Below, piece after piece: positions 44,652 to 51,606 of a stretch of DNA of 64,000 nt. Position 1 is the first letter of the stretch. Each line of letters begins with the position of its first letter. The notes beneath the pieces were generated by a model that was given only the letters and a program-made list of their open reading frames with translations, had not been told where the DNA came from and ran no database searches. The stretch is from Clostridia bacterium (GTDB taxonomy: Bacteria; Bacillota; Clostridia; Oscillospirales; Acutalibacteraceae), in assembly GCA_017521925.1 (NCBI GenBank), contig JAFXBG010000008.1, positions 29,077 through 93,076 of the forward strand, given 5' to 3'. The position numbers and the translations under genes were made by a program.

Positions 44652-45472
44652 TGAAAATTAAACCTTACGATTTTCACACCCATTCCGTTTTTTGCGACGG
44701 CAAAAACACTTTGGAAGAAATGACCCTTGCCGCTTGTGCCTTGGGCTTTTCTGCTTTGGGGTTTTCGGGGCATAGCTTTACTCACTTTGACTTGGAGTGC
44801 TGTATTCCTTCGGATAAAGAGCAGGAATATTTTGCACAGTGCAGGCAACTTCAGGAAAAGTACAAAGACAAAATAGATATTCTTTGCGGTATAGAGCGGG
44901 ATATTTATGCTGATAAAGCTTATCCCGATGCAGACTATGTAATTGGCTCGGTTCATTATCTCAAGGTGGGGGATGACAAATTCCTTGCTGTAGATATGGA
45001 CAAAGAAACTCAGGTTAAGGGTGTCGAGAAGTATTTCGGCGGAGATTACCTCAGTTTTTGCGAAAGCTATTTTGAAACAGTGTCCGGGCTTTGCGATGTT
45101 CATAAAACCCATATAATCGGTCATTTCGATTTGGTTAAGATTTATAATGCCGACGGTTCGCTTTTTAACGAAGAAGATTATAGATACAAAAACGCCGCCA
45201 TAAAAGCTGTTGACAAGCTTATGAAAAACGATGTGATGTTTGAAATCAACACCGGTGCAGTTTTCCGCGGAAGAAGGCTTGACCCGTACCCATCAAAATT
45301 TATACTTGAATACATAGCCTCTAAAGGCGGTAAAGTAATTTTAAACGGAGACAGCCACGAAACAACGGCTTTAGGATTTAACTTTGAAAAATCCTTGGAG
45401 CTTGCGAAAAAATGCGGCTTTAAATCTGTTTATACATTAACAAAAGACGGCAAAAAAGAGCTTGAGATATAA
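44651..45472 (+). CDS. hisK: Histidinol-phosphatase, PHP family
   Basis: The 273-aa PHP-fold phosphatase (HisJ/HisK type) supplies the step missing from monofunctional HisB. The metal-binding N-terminus is YDFHTHSVFCDGKN, followed by GFSGHS, CGIERDIY, IIGHFDLVK and a late NGDSHET. It is the last gene of the his operon (TAATG junction with hisIE), and its stop codon lies in the loop of the operon terminator. Confidence 0.93.
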   Translation: MKIKPYDFHTHSVFCDGKNTLEEMTLAACALGFSALGFSGHSFTHFDLECCIPSDKEQEYFAQCRQLQEKYKDKIDILCGIERDIYADKAYPDADYVIGSVHYLKVGDDKFLAVDMDKETQVKGVEKYFGGDYLSFCESYFETVSGLCDVHKTHIIGHFDLVKIYNADGSLFNEEDYRYKNAAIKAVDKLMKNDVMFEINTGAVFRGRRLDPYPSKFILEYIASKGGKVILNGDSHETTALGFNFEKSLELAKKCGFKSVYTLTKDGKKELEI

Positions 45473-45487
45473 TTCTCAAGCTCTTTT
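45454..45487. terminator. Bidirectional terminator overlapping the hisK stop codon
   Basis: AAAAGAGCTTGAGA (45454-45467) pairs perfectly with TCTCAAGCTCTTTT (45474-45487) over 14 bp, with the TAA stop in the loop. A-run and T-run flank it, so it can serve both hisK and the convergent gene ending at 45491. Confidence 0.9.
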
Positions 45488-45490
45488 AGT

Positions 45491-46459
45491 TTACTTTTCA
45501 GTCAGCACCATATCAGGGCTGTGGTTTGTATTAAGGTCAAGTTCAATGTCTTCAAGACTTTCATAACCGTAAACGTAACCGTTTGAATAACTTCCCTCAT
45601 AAAGGAGGTTTCCTGTATACATACAATCCTCGTAGCTGAATGTGGCGTTGGCACCGTTATGAACAATAATATCTGTGTAGTAAGCTACAAGATAAACTGT
45701 TTTGCTGTACCCCTCAATAAGCTCCCATTTGCAGCTGTAAACATCATAAAGAACATTTTCCTTGTCTTTGTCAGAAAGGAGATAAAATTTTTCGTGTTTA
45801 GGAGTTGAAAACTGAGGATTATCGTTAATTGTCTTTCCGATAAGCTGCCGGGATTTCTGGTGAATAAGCTTTTCGGCATATTCGTCAATATCATCAAGGC
45901 CTGTTAGGAAAAGCTCCAAGCCTTTAACCGTATATTCCATATATTTAACATTATGTCGGCAAGGGGAAGTTGAATCGTTTGTGGTTATTGAGATAATATC
46001 GTTTTCGCTGAGATAATAGGATTGTGAGAGTTTTATATTCAAATCATCAAGAGACTGTATCCAGTTATTTGACTGAATAAGCTCAACGGTAGCCTTGCCT
46101 TCGCCGTTGATTCCTTCAAATTTTACATCTATGTATTCAAAGGGGTTTATGGTAGGTCTGAAAATGTAAGGGCCAGCCACACAGCTTGCCGGAATTAAAA
46201 ATATGCTTGCAACAACAAGCAAAGCGATAAGCTTGGACACATTCAGATGTCTATGTTCCATACGTTTTCTCTTTTCGTAATGCTCGTGCTGTGCATCAAG
46301 CTCTGCCTTGCGTTTTGCATATGCTACCTTTTCTTCATGCTCTTTGTCGGGCAGAATTACAACGTTGCCGCAGTATTCACAGTGCATCTCCCTGCGGTTT
46401 TCGCTTAGAGTCATCATACCTCCGCATTGGTCGCATACTAAATCATGTTTTTTATCCAT
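45491..46459 (-). CDS. Zinc-ribbon membrane protein of unknown function
   Basis: A 322-aa protein. An N-terminal zinc ribbon (CDQCGG and CEYCGN, residues 9-33) leads into a charged, His-rich stretch (about 40-72), then one membrane segment at about 74-95 (LIALLVVASIFLIPASCVAG). An extracytoplasmic region of about 225 residues is rich in Tyr, Asn and Asp, without a motif I recognise. The ribbon should be cytosolic and the C-terminal part outside. It may be a membrane sensor; no function is claimed. It is a single-gene unit with its own promoter (46489-46516). Confidence 0.8.
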   Translation of the reverse strand: MDKKHDLVCDQCGGMMTLSENRREMHCEYCGNVVILPDKEHEEKVAYAKRKAELDAQHEHYEKRKRMEHRHLNVSKLIALLVVASIFLIPASCVAGPYIFRPTINPFEYIDVKFEGINGEGKATVELIQSNNWIQSLDDLNIKLSQSYYLSENDIISITTNDSTSPCRHNVKYMEYTVKGLELFLTGLDDIDEYAEKLIHQKSRQLIGKTINDNPQFSTPKHEKFYLLSDKDKENVLYDVYSCKWELIEGYSKTVYLVAYYTDIIVHNGANATFSYEDCMYTGNLLYEGSYSNGYVYGYESLEDIELDLNTNHSPDMVLTEK

Positions 46460-46488
46460 TTAATACCCTCCTTAAAAGAACGTGCCTA

Positions 46489-46516
46489 TTCTATCATTTT
46501 CTACAAATTTAGTCAA
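46489..46516 (-). promoter_or_regulatory. Promoter of the zinc-ribbon gene
   Basis: On the minus strand TTGACT (46516-46511), 16 bp, TAGAAT (46494-46489). A GGAGGG ribosome site follows before the ATG. Confidence 0.6.
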
Positions 46517-46519
46517 TGA

Positions 46520-46552
46520 AAAATCCCCACCGATTTAGTTTTCGGTGGGGAA
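46520..46552 (-). terminator. Rho-independent terminator after the NlpC/P60-like gene
   Basis: Read on the minus strand, CCCCACCG (46550-46543) pairs with CGGTGGGG (46532-46525) around a 10-nt loop, followed by ATTTTTC. Confidence 0.88.
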
Positions 46553-46562
46553 GATTATTTAT

Positions 46563-48059
46563 TTACCAGTTTCTGTTGGCTCTTGCTTTAATGCGTTCGT
46601 ATCTTGCTTTCTTTTTCTTTTTCTCATTATTATAAACAAACCAGAATGCACCTGCCATAAATGCAATCATAACAAAAAGCCATATTATAAATGAACCTGA
46701 ACGGGAAGAGCTCTTGTCAGCATCAACGCTTTCAAACTCTATACCCTCAAGGGCTTTTGCAGCAAGCTCTGCAGATTTAAGTGTAACCTCTTCACAAGCA
46801 GAAGATGCAATCGTATTATCTTTTGCAGGTTCTGTTTCTTTTGTGTTGTCTTTATCTGCTTTTTCGGGGGGAGTAAGAGTTTCTGCGTTATCTAAATCCT
46901 CAGCGTTAGGATTTTCCAAAGCAGTTGAGCTGAAAATTGCAGCATATGTAAGCTCGTCAACTTTGCCTGTAGGCTCTAATCCGTTCTGTGTCTGGAAATC
47001 AGCGACTGCACTTTCTGTCATATCGCCGTAGTAGCCTGTGGCATCATCACTAAAGTAACCGAGATTTGCCAGCTCAGACTGGATTTCATAGATGCTGTCA
47101 TTGAAGTCACCGTTTGAGAAGGTGTTTGTTTCTTCGTTTTCAGGTTCCTCGTCAACAGGCTCGGTTTCTTCGGTTTCTTCTTTGTCTTCATTTTCAGGAG
47201 CATAGGGAGCATCATCAGAAAGTAAAAGCTCAATTTCTGTAGGACCTGCTATACCGTCAGCATAAAGACCTGCAGCTGCCTGGAATTCCATATAAGCTGC
47301 TTCGGTAAGCTCACCATAATAACCTGTAATATCATCGTTATAGAAGCCTAACTCCTTAAGTCTCTGCTGGATTGAAGAAACTCTTTCGTCAGTGCTTCCG
47401 AGCTTGATGTATTCACTCTCAATGCTTTCAATTTCATCCTCTGCAGTATAATCAGAGGGAGTATCTGCAAGTGCACCTGTATCGCCGGGAGTAGAGGTTG
47501 ATGCACCGCTTGCGTCAAGGTAATACTCAATACCATCTACTGTAATATAAGCATCGGTTAAATATTCGCCGTCTTCGTAGTAATAATAATTGCCGCCAAA
47601 ATACTCCCAACCTGTATCAGGATAAGAGATTGTTTCGTGCTTAAACCACATTGTCCAGCTTTTGCTGTAAACTGACTCATAGCAAATGCCGTAATCTTCG
47701 CTTCTGGCGTCAACTGCCATACCGTTACCGACATAAACGCCAACATGACCGGGTTGATAAAGACCTAAACCATGAATATTAGGCACGCCATCGGATACAT
47801 AACCTGAATCCTGACAGTAATCAATCATAGCTGTGCGGTCGCCGCCTGCATACATATAAATAAGTCCGGAGCAGTCAACCGCGCCTTCTGAAGCACAACC
47901 GTAAACATAAGACCAACCGCTGTTGTAAGCATTTATTACGTGCTCAGAAAGACCAATGCCTGTACCTGCAGCAGCACAGGATGTACCCGAAGCTACAGAA
48001 ATTGTCAGAATCACCGCCAGTATAAGAAAGAGAGCCAAAGCTCTTTTGATTTTTAACAT
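46563..48059 (-). CDS. Exported NlpC/P60-like protein with two peptidoglycan-binding domains and C-terminal membrane anchor
   Basis: A 498-aa envelope protein. Signal peptide at residues 1-31. An NlpC/P60-like cysteine peptidase domain follows, with Cys63 in VDCSGL and His105 in PGHVGVYVGNG. The third catalytic position is unclear, since the usual His is replaced in MAVDARS. A short Tyr-rich repeat (about 145-175) resembles a cell-wall-binding repeat. Two PG_binding_1 domains lie at about 215-275 and 315-375, each with LKELGFYNDD / LANLGYFSDD followed by TGYYG. An acidic linker, a membrane segment (about 455-477) and a Lys/Arg-rich tail end it. It is probably a membrane-tethered peptidoglycan hydrolase. 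The leader is long and structured. Confidence 0.88.
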   Translation of the reverse strand: MLKIKRALALFLILAVILTISVASGTSCAAAGTGIGLSEHVINAYNSGWSYVYGCASEGAVDCSGLIYMYAGGDRTAMIDYCQDSGYVSDGVPNIHGLGLYQPGHVGVYVGNGMAVDARSEDYGICYESVYSKSWTMWFKHETISYPDTGWEYFGGNYYYYEDGEYLTDAYITVDGIEYYLDASGASTSTPGDTGALADTPSDYTAEDEIESIESEYIKLGSTDERVSSIQQRLKELGFYNDDITGYYGELTEAAYMEFQAAAGLYADGIAGPTEIELLLSDDAPYAPENEDKEETEETEPVDEEPENEETNTFSNGDFNDSIYEIQSELANLGYFSDDATGYYGDMTESAVADFQTQNGLEPTGKVDELTYAAIFSSTALENPNAEDLDNAETLTPPEKADKDNTKETEPAKDNTIASSACEEVTLKSAELAAKALEGIEFESVDADKSSSRSGSFIIWLFVMIAFMAGAFWFVYNNEKKKKKARYERIKARANRNW

Positions 48060-48148
48060 AAAGACCTCCGTGAATTTGCAAACCCCAGTGATAATGGGGG
48101 ATAAAGGAAGCGGAGTATTACAATTCCGACAACCTTTGTTACAACTTT
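48060..48148 (-). promoter_or_regulatory. Structured 5' leader of the NlpC/P60-like gene
   Basis: About 89 nt from the predicted transcript start to the ATG. It contains CCCC/GGGG (48100-48096 with 48086-48083) as a hairpin. A CTCCG at 48115-48111 is complementary to the ribosome site CGGAGG (48070-48065), so pairing could hide it. I could not match it to a known riboswitch class. Confidence 0.35.
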
Positions 48149-48154
48149 GTAATC

Positions 48155-48183
48155 ATTATAGCACAAGAGCCTTGTCGTTTCAA
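48155..48183 (-). promoter_or_regulatory. Sigma-A promoter of the NlpC/P60-like gene
   Basis: On the minus strand TTGAAA (48183-48178), 17 bp, TATAAT (48160-48155). The AT-rich stretch from 48184 to 48401 between this and the tRNA promoter holds no gene or clear structure. Confidence 0.75.
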
Positions 48184-48401
48184 CCCCTAATTGTTAATTT
48201 TTTTTGAAAATACATAAATATAGTTCCCGAACTCTCATTCTATACCATATATATTACAAGGTTTTAACGTCAAAAGATTACAAATATGATAAAATTTGTC
48301 GAAATAATAGTGAAATATTAGCTTTTTATATAAAAATCAAACTGCAGTTCAATGAGTAATTAAGGTTTTTAAAAATAAAATTCGGAAAAATCGAAAAAAG
48401 A

Positions 48402-48430
48402 TTGACAACACTAAAATCTTGTGTTAGAAT
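48402..48430 (+). promoter_or_regulatory. Sigma-A promoter of the tRNA-Ser pair
   Basis: TTGACA (48402-48407), 17 bp, TAGAAT (48425-48430), 16 bp before the first mature tRNA base. Confidence 0.75.
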
Positions 48431-48446
48431 ACAACTTGTCCTAAAC

Positions 48447-48535
48447 GGAGAGATGTCCGAGCGGTTTAAGGAGCTAGTCTTGAAAACTAGTGATACCGAA
48501 AGGTACCAAGGGTTCGAATCCCTTTCTCTCCGCCA
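48447..48535 (+). tRNA. tRNA-Ser (anticodon TGA)
   Basis: Acceptor GGAGAGA (48447-48453) pairs with TCTCTCC (48525-48531). The anticodon stem CTAGT/ACTAG encloses CTTGAAA with anticodon TGA. A long variable arm (GATACCGAAAGGTACC) marks class II, and the T loop is GTTCGAATC. Discriminator G and an encoded CCA end it; 89 nt. Confidence 0.97.
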
Positions 48536-48568
48536 ATTGCATATTAACTTTTTAAGTTCACTATATAC

Positions 48569-48658
48569 GGAGGATTACTCAAGTGGTGAAGAGGCTCCCC
48601 TGCTAAGGGAGTAGGTCGGGTAACCGGCGCGAGAGTTCGAATCTCTTGTCCTCCGCCA
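48569..48658 (+). tRNA. tRNA-Ser (anticodon GCT)
   Basis: Acceptor GGAGGAT (48569-48575) pairs with GTCCTCC (48648-48654). The anticodon stem CTCCC/GGGAG encloses CTGCTAA with anticodon GCT, for AGC/AGU serine codons. It has a long variable arm (GTCGGGTAACCGGC), a GTTCGAATC T loop, and an encoded CCA. It lies 33 bp after the first tRNA-Ser and shares its promoter. Confidence 0.97.
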
Positions 48659-48660
48659 AG

Positions 48661-48698
48661 CAAAACCGATGCACTTATGTGCATCGGTTTTGTTTTTA
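48661..48698. terminator. Bidirectional terminator after the tRNA pair
   Basis: CAAAACCGATGCAC (48661-48674), loop TTAT, GTGCATCGGTTTTG (48679-48692), then TTTTTATC. It has a perfect 14-bp stem, flanked on the other side by the end of the convergent MFS gene, which it can also terminate. Confidence 0.93.
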
Positions 48699-49844
48699 TC
48701 TGCTATTTGTTTTTTCTGTGGTAAAGAATAACATAACCATACCAATAACTGAAATTATAGTTGTGATTATCAGCATATTTTCTACACCTACGGCATCTAT
48801 CATAGCTCCGCCTGTAAGGTGGGCAATAAGGCAACCTATGGTGTTTGCTGCACAGATGTAGGTTTGTCCTTTAACTGTATCTTTATCGCTTACAACCTCG
48901 CCTGTATAATAAACCGAGCAGACTGTATAAAGTCCGTAGCCTGCTATCTGGCAAATCTGAGCAATGTAAAGTCCCCATACCCCCGGAATAACGAGTGAAA
49001 GCAAAACTCTTAATACGAAAAATATGCCTGATATTCTCATGTAGGTACTGCTGCTTGCAATTTTTAAAAGCTTTGTAAAAAATACTATAGTTGGAATTTC
49101 TATCAGGGTAGATATCATCAGCACCATTCCCTGAGCATTTGGGTCTCCTTTAAAAACTGCAATCTGATACATACAATTGCCCAATATATTATGACCTACC
49201 ATAATTGTTGCTACTGCAATCAACAGAACGGTAAACTTTTTGTTTCGTTTAAAAAAGTCGGTAATCTTTGAGGCGTCTTCTTTTTTTGTAACTGCATCTG
49301 CACCTTTTGGAAAAATCAAAACCGCACCAATGGCTAAAAGACAGAAAATGATTGCAAAACAGGGGATAGCTGACTCAGAAAACACTTCTATAAGCTTGTT
49401 TGTGCCCCAGGCAGTTATACCAAAAACAAAAGCACCTACACCCCTAGCTAAACCAAAGTTGACACTATAGCCTGATTTTATAGCCACCATACCCATAGCA
49501 TTTATAAAGGCAGGATACACTACTACCCCAATGTAAGCCAAAGCGTATATAGTTGCTACTGCCCACAAGCTTTTGATAAAAGGCAAAATAAGAGAGCAGA
49601 CAAGCATTAAAGCCGATAGCATAAGCAAAACGCCTTTAAGCTCAAATTTTCGTTTATCAATTATTGATGTCAGTAGAGGCTGGAGTACAAAAGCGACGGC
49701 AGTTGACAGTGCCAAAAGTACGCCTGTAATTGTGCTTGAAAGCCCCTGAGATAAAAGGTATCTGTTTGCATAGGAGTATAGCACTCCGTAAATTCCCCAC
49801 AGAGCAATTTGCAAAACTATATAAAGTAAATTAGCTTTTTTCAA
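48696..49844 (-). CDS. MFS transporter (MFS_1-like)
   Basis: A 382-aa major facilitator with about 12 hydrophobic segments. The N-terminal motif region (LWGIYGVLYSYANRYLLSQG) and the first cytoplasmic loop SIIDKRKFE resemble the LacY/nucleoside-type MFS_1_like branch. The substrate is unknown. The start is TTG at 49844, with AGGAGT (49856-49851) 6 bp upstream; no ATG lies nearby in frame. It has its own promoter and converges on the tRNA pair. Confidence 0.85.
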   Translation of the reverse strand: MKKANLLYIVLQIALWGIYGVLYSYANRYLLSQGLSSTITGVLLALSTAVAFVLQPLLTSIIDKRKFELKGVLLMLSALMLVCSLILPFIKSLWAVATIYALAYIGVVVYPAFINAMGMVAIKSGYSVNFGLARGVGAFVFGITAWGTNKLIEVFSESAIPCFAIIFCLLAIGAVLIFPKGADAVTKKEDASKITDFFKRNKKFTVLLIAVATIMVGHNILGNCMYQIAVFKGDPNAQGMVLMISTLIEIPTIVFFTKLLKIASSSTYMRISGIFFVLRVLLSLVIPGVWGLYIAQICQIAGYGLYTVCSVYYTGEVVSDKDTVKGQTYICAANTIGCLIAHLTGGAMIDAVGVENMLIITTIISVIGMVMLFFTTEKTNSR

Positions 49845-49874
49845 AATAAAACTCCTGTCAGTTTTTATTTCAGT

Positions 49875-49903
49875 ATACTATCACATATAGAGCGTTGTTT
49901 CAA
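49875..49903 (-). promoter_or_regulatory. Promoter of the MFS gene
   Basis: On the minus strand TTGAAA (49903-49898), 17 bp, TAGTAT (49880-49875). It starts 8 bp beyond the terminator of the upstream dockerin gene. Confidence 0.55.
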
Positions 49904-49910
49904 GTAAAAG

Positions 49911-49937
49911 AATAACAGCCGAGGTTAGTCGGCTGTT
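49911..49937 (-). terminator. Terminator after the second dockerin gene
   Basis: Read on the minus strand, AACAGCCGA (49937-49929) pairs with TCGGCTGTT (49922-49914) around a 6-nt loop, followed by ATTCTTTT. Confidence 0.75.
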
Positions 49938-49958
49938 TAAATTTAGGTTTATCAGGTA

Positions 49959-51461
49959 TTACTTCTCAACGGTCTCACCTATGGGATGAATTACATCGTA
50001 GCCCGCAAGATATTTCTGAATCAGAGTTGCATCCTTGACGCTGAGCTTGTCTGAGTCGATTATCATAGCAGCAAGAATTCCTGTTTCTGAAAGGGATTCT
50101 ATTTTTGCCAGATGCTTCTGGATTGCAGTGGCATCTTTAATATTAATCTTACCGTCTTCATTTGCATCGCCTACAAGGTAGTGTCCGGGAACAGGGGTAA
50201 TTACATCAAGAGGTGCGAAAGCTTCAAAATCCAAAAAATATAGATTATAGCCTTCAAGATTCTTTTTGCTGTCGTATACAGCCTCAAGAGAATACTCTGT
50301 ATAACCGTAATCTGTTTTTATGCGGCCTGTTACATCTCTGTCGCTAACTGCGATGTCATGACCTTGAACGTCAAACTCAAAGGTTTCTTTCTCGCCGTTT
50401 TCATATGTAACATCAACTATGGTTCCTACGCCTGTTCGGCTTATCTGTTTAACGGTCATATCAGCCACAGCTTTATGCTCTTTAAAGGTAAGACCCTCAA
50501 TAACCTCTTCTACGTCATAGCAGATAAGTGAATATTCTCCGCCCCAATCTCTTATGGTAACTTCCAAACCGTTTACGTCCAAAACATAATCATCAAGGGG
50601 ATATCTGATGTATTCAAGTTCCTCGTCAGCAACTGTTGCAGACACGGATGTTCCGTCCTTTAAATTGATATTAAATGCCATTCCCTGCCACAGAGGCTTA
50701 TAAACATCTTCGTATTCGGTTTTGTCAGGGAGTTTTGTGATTTCAATGTTCTTTATAGGAACGGGAACCACCTCAACGGGAATCTCCACGGTATATCCCA
50801 TATATTTTGCATAGAGGTGGTTTTCCTTGCCAACCTTCCAAGGGGTTACATCCTGAGTGCTGAAAAGTTCAACGCCCCATCCGTAATCATCATAAAAGAA
50901 CATTGCCTCGTCGGTTGTGGATGTGCCGTCTTTATAGTGAACGGTTATAGTATCATCCATATCAAAGTCACAGATATAATAGTAGTCGCCTACTCCCACT
51001 TCACTTTCCCATACTCCGTCGCTGTAGTTCTCATAAAGAACAATGGGGTCCATATCAAGCTCAAAGCTTTCTACGGGATTTTCGATGATTGTATATTCAA
51101 CCTCTACCAGTGTTTCACCGCAGGTTATCTGTATTGCAACTTTGTTGTTCTCCTTAACAACCTCACCCTTATCGTTGCGGACAAAATCCCAGTTAATTTC
51201 ATTGTTGCCTAAATCGGGATAGGTGTTGCGGTCAAAGCCCCATACATCGTATCTGCCGTCTGAAAGCTCATATAAGATTCTGAGCCCACTAAGATCTGCT
51301 GTGTCTTCTTCTGCACCTTCGAAGCAAGTTGAAGTGGTGAGCTCCTGCACAACCGTTGCGGATATTACCTTAACTTCTTCCTCTGCCGAAACGGTAACGG
51401 TTACCACAGAGAGTGTTATAAGTATAGCTGTCAGTAATGCCAAAAATCTTCTTTTAATCAT
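49959..51461 (-). CDS. Secreted protein with C-terminal dockerin module
   Basis: A 500-aa exported protein not recognised as an enzyme. A signal peptide (1-26) leads into repeated beta-rich segments (about 30-410) with Ig-like or bacterial 'DGT' patterns such as TVHYKDGTST, NINLKDGTSV and VTYENGEKE, each of about 60-80 residues. A type I dockerin-like module at about 425-490 has GDANEDGKINIKDATAIQKH. The second calcium loop is degenerate (DSDKLSVKDATLIQKY). It may attach to a cohesin or act as an envelope adhesin. It shares dockerin style with the protein at 23868-25175. It has its own promoter, an AGGAGG site and a terminator. Confidence 0.85.
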   Translation of the reverse strand: MIKRRFLALLTAILITLSVVTVTVSAEEEVKVISATVVQELTTSTCFEGAEEDTADLSGLRILYELSDGRYDVWGFDRNTYPDLGNNEINWDFVRNDKGEVVKENNKVAIQITCGETLVEVEYTIIENPVESFELDMDPIVLYENYSDGVWESEVGVGDYYYICDFDMDDTITVHYKDGTSTTDEAMFFYDDYGWGVELFSTQDVTPWKVGKENHLYAKYMGYTVEIPVEVVPVPIKNIEITKLPDKTEYEDVYKPLWQGMAFNINLKDGTSVSATVADEELEYIRYPLDDYVLDVNGLEVTIRDWGGEYSLICYDVEEVIEGLTFKEHKAVADMTVKQISRTGVGTIVDVTYENGEKETFEFDVQGHDIAVSDRDVTGRIKTDYGYTEYSLEAVYDSKKNLEGYNLYFLDFEAFAPLDVITPVPGHYLVGDANEDGKINIKDATAIQKHLAKIESLSETGILAAMIIDSDKLSVKDATLIQKYLAGYDVIHPIGETVEK

Positions 51462-51487
51462 AAAGAATCCTCCTGTTCTTAAAATGA

Positions 51488-51516
51488 ATTATATCAGTAT
51501 GAATCCTTTTTTTCAA
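51488..51516 (-). promoter_or_regulatory. Sigma-A promoter of the second dockerin gene
   Basis: On the minus strand TTGAAA (51516-51511), 17 bp, TATAAT (51493-51488). Confidence 0.75.
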
Positions 51517-51541
51517 CATAAATGTAATAATGGACTGTCTA

Positions 51542-51570
51542 TTGACTTTATTTCTAAGTAGGACTAAAAT
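51542..51570 (+). promoter_or_regulatory. Sigma-A promoter of htpG
   Basis: TTGACT (51542-51547), 17 bp, TAAAAT (51565-51570). No CIRCE element (TTAGCACTC-type repeat) is present, so HrcA control is not supported. Confidence 0.7.
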
Positions 51571-51606
51571 ATTATGGTAATATTTTCATTTTGGAGGAAT
51601 ATGTAA

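Noticed and set aside
48060-48160. c-di-AMP (ydaO) riboswitch before the NlpC/P60-like gene
   Set aside because: The gene context fits, but the leader is too short and I cannot find the conserved ydaO segments.
51541-51606. CIRCE operator before htpG
   Set aside because: No TTAGCACTC-N9-GAGTGCTAA-like repeat is found.
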